Assembly: GCA_003663565.1 (NCBI GenBank)
Contig: QMTT01000075.1
Location: 1-5,640, forward strand
DNA: 5,640 nt
DNA from: Thermoplasmata archaeon
GTDB taxonomy: Archaea > Thermoplasmatota > B47-G6 > B47-G6B > 47-G6
Direction: 5' to 3'
The translations under genes were made by a program, and so were the position numbers. Positions 1 to 5,640 of this stretch are shown piece after piece. Under the pieces are notes generated by a model, which had not been told where the DNA came from, made no database searches, and saw only the letters and a program-made list of their open reading frames with translations. Within the stretch, counting starts at the first letter, position 1. Every line of letters starts with the position of its first letter.

Positions 1-1
1 A

Positions 2-118
2 ACAGCGTTCATGATCATCACCATTATGACAACTTCTCTAATCCTATATGTATTTTGTGTAAAAAAACTTGAAAAATTGGTAAATATATCAGAATATTCC
101 CTTTCTATTTTAATTTAA
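2..118 (+). CDS. C-terminal tail of an upstream membrane protein (5' end outside window)
   Basis: An open frame enters from the left edge and runs 38 codons to a TAA at 116-118. The visible residues begin TAFMIITIMTTSLILYVFCV, a hydrophobic stretch long enough to cross the membrane, followed by a charged segment KKLEKL and a short tail. A final transmembrane helix followed by a basic cytoplasmic tail is typical of the end of a transporter or antiporter. The MTTSLIL stretch is loosely like the last helix of CPA2-type cation/proton antiporters, but this is too short to assign a family. No ribosome binding site precedes the internal ATG at 11, which supports entry from outside the window. The opposite strand is also open here, so the call rests on the helix-plus-basic-tail pattern only. 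Confidence 0.45.
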   Translation, partial: TAFMIITIMTTSLILYVFCVKKLEKLVNISEYSLSILI

Positions 119-146
119 TGTTAAAAAATATCAATATTTTTAACAT
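118..146. repeat. Perfect 10-bp inverted repeat with 9-nt loop after the upstream stop codon
   Basis: The left arm ATGTTAAAAA (118-127) and right arm TTTTTAACAT (137-146) are exact reverse complements, separated by 9 nt. The repeat starts at the last base of the upstream TAA stop. Its RNA could fold as a hairpin ending in a U-rich arm, so it may help end the upstream transcript. It could equally be a protein-binding site, because its outer ends ATGTTA/TAACAT recur as a separate palindrome at 178-189. The arms are AT-rich, so the hairpin would be weak at high temperature. Both roles are inference. Confidence 0.5.
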
Positions 147-177
147 AATGTCAAAAGAGGGAAACAAAGAAAGAGCA

Positions 178-189
178 ATGTTATAACAT
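178..189. promoter_or_regulatory. Perfect 12-bp palindrome ATGTTATAACAT, candidate operator
   Basis: Both halves match exactly around 183/184. The same half-sites, ATGTTA and TAACAT, form the ends of the inverted repeat at 118-146. The site lies about 60-70 nt upstream of the proposed BRE/TATA. In archaea an upstream position suits an activator, or a distal part of a multi-site repressor, better than simple occlusion of the promoter. It is not the Thermococcales glycolytic motif (TATCAC-N5-GTGATA) and does not fit the SurR spacing GTT-N3-AAC, having only 2 nt between GTT and AAC. No regulator is visible in the window. Confidence 0.35.
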
Positions 190-248
190 CTTATCTATTA
201 GATTGAGTAATAAAAATATTTGATACCTAGTGTAATTAATTATAATTA

Positions 249-262
249 GAAAAACTTATTAA
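249..262 (+). promoter_or_regulatory. Archaeal BRE/TATA promoter for glpF-glpK
   Basis: A purine-rich BRE-like stretch GAAAAA (249-254) is followed directly by CTTATTAA (255-262), a usual Thermococcales TATA form. Archaeal initiation about 25 nt downstream would place the start of transcription near 280-287, giving a leader of roughly 25-30 nt that holds the Shine-Dalgarno at 300-305. Support comes from the second promoter at 2698-2714, which has almost the same AGAAARAC-T-rich-AAG layout ahead of the dehydrogenase gene. The start site itself is inferred. Confidence 0.55.
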
Positions 263-311
263 GACTAAATTAAAATTAATCTTTTGAAAAACTTTACTAG
301 GAGGTAGACAA

Positions 312-1115
312 ATGTCTGAGGAACCGTCCGACACTGCAATAATTATGGCAGAAATTGTAGGTACATTTCTTTTGGTTTTGTTAGGAGATGGCGTCGTTGC
401 CAATGTAGGATTGGCCCCTAGGCTAGCACCAAATGCATATACATGGGCATCTATAGCTCTAGGATGGGGTCTAGCTGTAGCAATTGCTGTCTATGCAGTA
501 GGTGGAATTTCCGGTGCGCATATAAACCCTGCTGTGACCATTGGACTTGCAGTAAAAGGGGATGTTCCATGGCGCAAAGTTCCTGCCTATTTAACCGGTG
601 AGTTTATTGGAGGTTTCTTAGGAGCAGCAGGAGTTTATGCAGTTTACTATGAAGGATTAAAAGCGGCAGGAATGCCAAATGTGTGGGCTACCGGCCCAGG
701 TTCAGTTTTCTCCGAGGCCTTTTGGGGTGCAGTAAAAGAAGGAGTCCAAGCAGTCGGGCAGTACTCTATAACAAACGCATTTATAGCAGAGATTATAGGA
801 ACAATGGTATTGCTTATAGGTGTGTGTGCAATATCAGATAGAATGAACATAGGACCCGGATCTAACATGGCTCCCTTTATGGTAGGTATGCTTGTTGCAG
901 TAATAGGTTTTGGCCTAGGAGGGCCTTCAGGTTATGCCATTAACCCAGCTAGAGACTTACCTCCACGCATCTTTGGAGCTCTTGTAGGTACCAAAGGGCT
1001 CTTTGATGGCTGGTACTGGATAGGTCCACCTGTTATTGGGGCTACCATAGGAGGTATCTTAGGTGCTCTTGTTTATAAGTACTTAGTTAGTCCATTTGTT
1101 CCAAAAAAAGAATGA
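312..1115 (+). CDS. glpF: Glycerol uptake facilitator (aquaglyceroporin, MIP family)
   Basis: This 267-residue membrane channel passively admits glycerol for the kinase encoded next. It shows the full MIP layout: two repeats of three transmembrane helices (helices near 9-31, 46-64, 92-113, 155-175, 187-206 and 234-260), each with an NPA half-helix. The first is SGAHINPAVT (N72-A74) and the second is SGYAINPARD (N211-R214, D215). Aspartate after the second NPAR marks glycerol channels as opposed to water channels. By alignment with E. coli GlpF from memory, the selectivity filter is W52, Y208 and R214, with tyrosine where E. coli has F200. The length fits the family, and there is no cleavable signal peptide. 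The ATG at 312 is chosen because GGAGGT at 300-305 lies 6 nt upstream. glpK follows after 11 nt, so the two are surely cotranscribed. The family call is firm; transport of other small polyols is possible. Confidence 0.95.
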   Translation: MSEEPSDTAIIMAEIVGTFLLVLLGDGVVANVGLAPRLAPNAYTWASIALGWGLAVAIAVYAVGGISGAHINPAVTIGLAVKGDVPWRKVPAYLTGEFIGGFLGAAGVYAVYYEGLKAAGMPNVWATGPGSVFSEAFWGAVKEGVQAVGQYSITNAFIAEIIGTMVLLIGVCAISDRMNIGPGSNMAPFMVGMLVAVIGFGLGGPSGYAINPARDLPPRIFGALVGTKGLFDGWYWIGPPVIGATIGGILGALVYKYLVSPFVPKKE

Positions 1116-1123
1116 AGGTGTAA

Positions 1124-2650
<1,527 letters not shown>

Positions 2651-2660
2651 AAATTTTAGA

Positions 2661-2680
2661 AATTTCTCCTTTTTATTTAT
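2661..2680 (+). terminator. T-rich tract after glpK, probable archaeal terminator
   Basis: Eleven nt past the glpK stop, the + strand turns T-rich: TTTCTCC then TTTTTATTTAT. Thermococcales RNA polymerase terminates at oligo-T runs without needing a hairpin. A small 10-bp palindrome AGAAATTTCT (2658-2667) overlaps the start of the tract but is too weak to rely on. The tract is modest and broken by C and A, so some read-through into the dehydrogenase genes is likely. Confidence 0.4.
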
Positions 2681-2697
2681 GAAGAGTAGTTAGATAT

Positions 2698-2714
2698 AGA
2701 AAGACTTTTTTAAG
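2698..2714 (+). promoter_or_regulatory. Archaeal BRE/TATA promoter for the dehydrogenase genes
   Basis: BRE-like AGAAAGA (2698-2704) is followed by CTTTTTTAAG (2705-2714). Initiation about 25 nt downstream would fall near 2733-2737, leaving a leader of under 20 nt that still contains GGAGGAG (2740-2746) ahead of the ATG at 2753. The element closely matches the glpF promoter at 248-263 (AGAAAAAC then TTATTAAG). The palindrome ATGTTATAACAT seen upstream of glpF is not repeated here. The 102-nt gap between glpK and this gene, against overlaps everywhere downstream, agrees with a new transcript starting here. Confidence 0.5.
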
Positions 2715-2752
2715 TTTATCCTTTACATTTAAAAAAGCTGGAGGAGAAGAAC

Positions 2753-4264
2753 ATGGAACGAAAAAAAGTAGTCATTATTGGAGCAGGTGTTGTAGGAGCA
2801 TCTATAGCCAGGGTTTTAAGTCAGTACAATGAGTTTGACATATATCTGTTAGAAAAGAACGTGGATGCGGGGATGGGCGTAAGCAAAGCAAACACTGCAA
2901 TAATTCATCCAGGGCATGAAGACGATCCAAAAAAATACCCATTAAGGGCGAAGCTCTGTGTTAGGGGCAACAGATTATGGCACCAGTGGGTCAAGGAACT
3001 CGGAATTCCCGCTAAGTTCCCAGGAGAGCTAATGATTGCAATAGAAGAAGATGACCTAAAAGTTGCGGAGCATTATCTAGAGCTTGCTCAAAAAAACGAT
3101 GTACCAGGAGTTAGACTCGTCGACAATGAAGAGCTAAGAAAGCTTGAACCTAATGTAAATCCTAATGTGGCTGGAGCACTGTGGGCCCCCACTGCTGGTG
3201 TAATGGATTCTCCGATGGCAGCTCCAGCATTGGTAGAAAACGCAGTTGCCAACGGCGTTAGATTCTTTCCAGAAACAGAAGTCCAGGGGATAAAGATTGA
3301 AAATGGAGAGGTAAAAGGAGTCAAAACGAATAAAGGATTCATAGAAGCGGATATCATAATAAATGCCGCTGGTTTGTATTCAGATAAAATTTCAAAAATG
3401 GCAGGAATTGATTATTTCACAGTCCATCCAAGAAAAGGTGAATACTATGTATTCGACGACGATGCCACGCCAAAAGTGACAAGAATATTGCATCAAACAC
3501 CCACTCCCGTGACAAAGGGAGTTTATGTCATAACTGAAATGCATGATGGATTGATGATAGGGCCCACAGCTGAAGATTTACCTGAGGATGCCAAAGAGGA
3601 CACTTCTACTACAAAAGAAGGCTTAGATTTTGTGTGGGAATGGGCCCAAAAGCTTGTAAAGGAATTGCCACCGAAAAATAAAGTCATACGCACATTCGCA
3701 GGGCTGAGACCAGAACCTCCGGATGGCAGGTGGATTATAGAAGCATATGATGATCCATGGGGCTTTATAAATGCTGCTGGAATAAGGTCGCCTGGCTTTA
3801 CATCTGCTCCAGCAATAGCATATTATATTGTTGAAGAGCTCATACAGAAGAAACTTGACATTAAACTTACCAAAAAATCCCACTGGAATCCCTACAGGAG
3901 GGTATATTGGTTTAAGGATCTTCCTCCGGAAAAACAGAATGAGCTGATAAAACAAGACCCCGCTTATGGAAACGTTGTGTGTATGTGCAGAGAAATCACG
4001 GAAGGAGAAATAGTGAACGTTATAACGAGAATGAAAAGTATGGGTGTCAAAACCATAACTCTCGATGGAATAAAGATGAGAACAGGCGCAATGGCGGGTA
4101 CTTGCCAAGGTTCTTACTGCAGAATCAGGATTGCAAGGATAATAGCCAGAGAAACCGGCATTCCTTTGTGGGAGGTTTCTTTCAGAGGAAAAGGAACTGA
4201 GTATGGAATAGGGGACGTTAAAGTTCTACTGAGAGGTAATGGGGGCGATAAGAATGCGGAATGA
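2753..4264 (+). CDS. glpA: FAD-dependent glycerol-3-phosphate dehydrogenase, GlpA type, with C-terminal [2Fe-2S] module
   Basis: This 503-residue protein most likely oxidises glycerol-3-phosphate to dihydroxyacetone phosphate with FAD. The Rossmann motif VVIIGAGVVGASIAR (G10, G12, G15) and E34 at the end of the second strand bind FAD. INAAGLYSDKI (203-213), HPRKGEYYVF (225-234) and AAGIRSPGFTSAPAIA (341-356) are typical of the DAO fold shared with GlpA, GlpD and LhgO. After a linker, residues 408-462 form a BFD-like domain with C410 and C412 (CMC) and C451 and C456 (CQGSYC), the ligand pattern of a [2Fe-2S] cluster. E. coli GlpA, from memory, is somewhat longer but has the same two-part design. 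GGAGGAG at 2740-2746 fixes the start. The next gene overlaps by 11 nt. No transmembrane helix is visible, so membrane contact, if any, needs a partner. An L-2-hydroxyglutarate oxidase-like activity cannot be excluded from the fold alone, but the glpF-glpK context argues for glycerol-3-phosphate. Confidence 0.88.
   Translation: MERKKVVIIGAGVVGASIARVLSQYNEFDIYLLEKNVDAGMGVSKANTAIIHPGHEDDPKKYPLRAKLCVRGNRLWHQWVKELGIPAKFPGELMIAIEEDDLKVAEHYLELAQKNDVPGVRLVDNEELRKLEPNVNPNVAGALWAPTAGVMDSPMAAPALVENAVANGVRFFPETEVQGIKIENGEVKGVKTNKGFIEADIIINAAGLYSDKISKMAGIDYFTVHPRKGEYYVFDDDATPKVTRILHQTPTPVTKGVYVITEMHDGLMIGPTAEDLPEDAKEDTSTTKEGLDFVWEWAQKLVKELPPKNKVIRTFAGLRPEPPDGRWIIEAYDDPWGFINAAGIRSPGFTSAPAIAYYIVEELIQKKLDIKLTKKSHWNPYRRVYWFKDLPPEKQNELIKQDPAYGNVVCMCREITEGEIVNVITRMKSMGVKTITLDGIKMRTGAMAGTCQGSYCRIRIARIIARETGIPLWEVSFRGKGTEYGIGDVKVLLRGNGGDKNAE
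4241..4249 (+). promoter_or_regulatory. Ribosome binding site that decides the start of the 4254 gene
   Basis: GGGGGCGAT resembles the archaeal consensus GGAGGTGAT: one difference still allows a G-U pair with the 16S rRNA tail and one is a true mismatch. It stands 4 nt before the ATG at 4254. The in-frame ATG at 4239 has GAGAGG only 2 nt upstream, which is too close. Starting at 4254 also puts the FAD motif at the usual distance from the N-terminus (MRNDYDVVVIGGG). Confidence 0.55.
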
Positions 4265-5504
4265 TTATGATGTTGTTGTGATAGGAGGCGGCCCCGCAGG
4301 TTTGGCAGCGGCAATAAGAGCCAGAGAGCTCGGGTTAAGGGTATTGCTCTTAGAGAATAGGGAAACACTTGGGGGAATCCCCCTCCAGTGCATACATCCG
4401 GGATTTGGACTTCACTACTTCAAAGAGGATCTCACAGGGACTGAATTTATTTACAGATTCATATACAAATTTTTGGATATGGGAATAGAGCATTACACAG
4501 GGGCACATGTGGTCTCGATAGAGCCATTTTCCGACCTAGAAAAGAGATTAAGGGTTGTTACTTCAAAAGGAGTCCTTGATATAACCACCACTACCGTCAT
4601 TTATACTACTGGAGCAAGAGAAAGACATCTCTTCGAAATAGGAATAACCGGCCACAGACCTGCTGGAGTTTACACCGCAGGTGAAGCCCAGACGATGATG
4701 GACATTGACGGTATAATGCCCGGCAAGGAAATAGTTATTGTAGGTTCAGGAGACGTCGGGCTTATAATGGCAAGGCGTTTTGCTCTAGAAGGGGCTCATG
4801 TAAAAGCAGTTATAGAGATAATGCCATACCCAGGAGGCTTAACAAGGAATGTGGTTCAATGTCTCCAGGATTTTGGAATTCCGCTTTATCTCAGCCATGC
4901 GGTTACCCAAATTAAGGGAACTAAAAGGGTCGAAAAGGTGGTTGTGACCAAAGTTGACGAGAATCTGAAGCCTATTCCTGGAACAGAAAAAGAAATAGAA
5001 TGCGACACCGTTGTGATTGCAGCAGGGCTCGTGCCCTATCTGAAGGTGCTGGAAAGAGCAGGTGTTATAATAGATCCAGCAACCAAAGGCCCTGTGGTAA
5101 ATGAGCATCTCGAAACGAGCATTCCCGGAATATTTGTGGCTGGCAACGCCCTTGTTATAAATGATCTAGTAGACTATGTTGTCGAACAAGGTGAACTGGC
5201 GGCAGAGAGTGCTTACCTTTACGTTCAAAATAAGGGCATCCCAACCAAAAAGTGGAGGAAACTTGTAAAGGGCAGAAACATAAGGCTAGCCGTCCCTCAC
5301 TATCTAAGCGGAGATAACGACGTTATAATATACGCTAGAGTTCAAAAGCCTGAAGAAAACGTAAAGCTGCGCTTCCCGGAGATAAATAAGGAAATAAAGC
5401 TCCCATTTGTTAAACCAGCAGAGATGATAAGGATTAAACTAAGAAAAGAAGACATAACAAAAGCAAAAGACAAAATAACAATGGAGGTCGTCCCCAATGA
5501 GTGA
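4254..5504 (+). CDS. FAD/NAD(P)-dependent oxidoreductase associated with the glycerol-3-phosphate dehydrogenase
   Basis: This 416-residue flavoprotein has the two-dinucleotide fold of the thioredoxin reductase/NADH oxidase superfamily. FAD binds at VVVIGGGPAG (7-16) with E34, and the second nucleotide site is IVIVGSGDVGL (160-170). TTGARER (118-124) and GIFVAGNALVINDLVDYV (292-309) complete the core; the usual AGD aspartate is N297. There is no CxxC redox disulfide. C46 in QCIHPGFG is the only cysteine near the flavin site. Residues from about 335 form a lysine-rich, probably beta-strand C-terminal extension containing PAEMIRIKL (388-396). From memory, proteins of this type accompany GlpA-like dehydrogenases and DUF1667 proteins beside glpK in Firmicutes and Thermotogales. 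It overlaps glpA by 11 nt and the next gene by 8 nt, so it probably forms a complex, passing electrons between GlpA and NAD(P) or another acceptor. An upstream start at 4239 would add five residues. The substrate partner is inferred. Confidence 0.85.
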   Translation: MRNDYDVVVIGGGPAGLAAAIRARELGLRVLLLENRETLGGIPLQCIHPGFGLHYFKEDLTGTEFIYRFIYKFLDMGIEHYTGAHVVSIEPFSDLEKRLRVVTSKGVLDITTTTVIYTTGARERHLFEIGITGHRPAGVYTAGEAQTMMDIDGIMPGKEIVIVGSGDVGLIMARRFALEGAHVKAVIEIMPYPGGLTRNVVQCLQDFGIPLYLSHAVTQIKGTKRVEKVVVTKVDENLKPIPGTEKEIECDTVVIAAGLVPYLKVLERAGVIIDPATKGPVVNEHLETSIPGIFVAGNALVINDLVDYVVEQGELAAESAYLYVQNKGIPTKKWRKLVKGRNIRLAVPHYLSGDNDVIIYARVQKPEENVKLRFPEINKEIKLPFVKPAEMIRIKLRKEDITKAKDKITMEVVPNE

Positions 5505-5640
5505 GATCAAGCACTTTAAACTTACGTGTATTATATGCCCACTTGGCTGCGAGATTGAAGTCAAGATGAAAGGAAACAAAATCGTCGAGATTACAGGGTT
5601 CGGCTGTCCCAGAGGAAAAGACTATGCAATACAAGAAGTT
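5497..5640 (+). CDS. DUF1667-type cysteine-rich protein, N-terminal 48 residues (3' end outside window)
   Basis: The ATG at 5497 lies inside the end of the preceding gene (8-nt overlap, ATGAGTGA) and has GGAGGT at 5483-5488, 8 nt upstream. The visible part begins MSEIKHFKLTCIICPLGCEI and ends in GFGCPRGKDYAIQEV. Cysteines C11, C14, C18 and C37 give the spacing CxxCxxxC followed by a distant C, resembling the N-terminal [4Fe-4S] site of molybdopterin oxidoreductases. A small protein with this CIICPLGC/GCPRG signature is known as DUF1667 and is found next to GlpA-like dehydrogenases and their FAD/NAD(P) partner. Likely role: Fe-S electron-transfer subunit of the same complex. The cluster type is inferred from cysteine spacing. 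The gene continues past the window edge, so its length and any further domains cannot be judged. Confidence 0.85.
   Translation, partial: MSEIKHFKLTCIICPLGCEIEVKMKGNKIVEITGFGCPRGKDYAIQEV

Larger units (their letters stand above)
119..311. other. AT-rich intergenic control region upstream of glpF
   Basis: These 193 nt separate the upstream stop codon from glpF and contain no credible coding frame. They hold the inverted repeat at 118-146, the 12-bp palindrome at 178-189, a 5+1+5 inverted repeat ATCTA/TAGAT at 193-203, a 10-bp palindrome TAATTAATTA at 233-242, a promoter at 249-262 and the glpF Shine-Dalgarno at 300-305. A 9-mer, GAAAAACTT, occurs at 249-257 and again at 286-294. The second copy sits too close to the start codon to act as a promoter. 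In sequence this AT-rich, short palindromes are partly expected by chance. A weaker alternative TATA-like stretch lies at 212-221. Confidence 0.6.

Noticed and set aside
1..24. Start of a divergent minus-strand gene (ATG at 24 reading MVMIMNAV)
   Set aside because: The frame is open, but no convincing Shine-Dalgarno precedes the ATG, and the plus strand gives a better membrane-helix-plus-basic-tail reading. Not fully excluded.
119..311. Thermococcales glycolytic motif or SurR site in the control region
   Set aside because: No TATCAC-N5-GTGATA is present, and GTTATAAC has 2 nt, not 3, between GTT and AAC.
3623..4108. 161-residue minus-strand open frame inside glpA
   Set aside because: It is antisense to the conserved FAD and Fe-S coding sequence, with an odd Cys/His/Tyr-rich composition; it is a coding-strand shadow.
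4239..4253. Alternative start adding MGAIR to the FAD/NAD(P) oxidoreductase
   Set aside because: Its possible Shine-Dalgarno is only 2 nt from the ATG, whereas the ATG at 4254 has GGGGGCGAT well placed. It remains possible.

Overview
The window reads as part of a glycerol-catabolism locus from a hyperthermophilic archaeon, most likely a Thermococcales member (Thermococcus or Pyrococcus). The reasons are that the glycerol kinase reads, from memory, like the T. kodakarensis enzyme (the [12 protein letters not shown] start and the [14 protein letters not shown] block), that the promoters are archaeal BRE/TATA elements with no bacterial -35/-10 pairs, that the Shine-Dalgarno sites are strong GGAGG, and that the genes overlap tightly. 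By eye the DNA is AT-rich (roughly 40% GC, not computed), which would suit one of the lower-GC members; the species cannot be fixed from the sequence alone.

Layout. Positions 2-118 hold what looks like the C-terminal tail of an upstream membrane protein on the + strand. Positions 119-311 are a very AT-rich control region with a hairpin-forming inverted repeat, a perfect 12-bp palindrome that shares its ATGTTA half-site, and a BRE/TATA promoter. Then come glpF (glycerol channel, 312-1115) and, 11 nt later, glpK (glycerol kinase, 1127-2650). A 102-nt gap carries a T-rich terminator-like tract and a second promoter whose BRE/TATA closely resembles the first. It is followed by a flavoprotein glycerol-3-phosphate dehydrogenase of the GlpA type with a C-terminal [2Fe-2S] module (2753-4264), a second FAD/NAD(P)-type oxidoreductase (4254-5504), and the first 48 codons of a small cysteine-rich DUF1667-type protein (5497 to the window end). 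The last three genes overlap one another by 11 and 8 nt.

How the genes work together. GlpF lets glycerol in, GlpK traps it as sn-glycerol-3-phosphate, and the GlpA-like enzyme oxidises that to dihydroxyacetone phosphate for glycolysis or gluconeogenesis. Electrons would leave through FAD and the Fe-S centre to the second flavoprotein and the DUF1667 protein, which together look like a three-subunit complex. There is no GlpC-like membrane anchor in the window, so the final electron acceptor is open. Archaeal membrane lipids are built on glycerol-1-phosphate, so a G3P-forming kinase here points to catabolism and not to lipid synthesis.

This is a recognisable pathway and not a wholly new system. 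The parts most worth a second look are the palindromic control region, the paired promoters, the electron-transfer trio, and the lack of the known bacterial control sites in GlpK.
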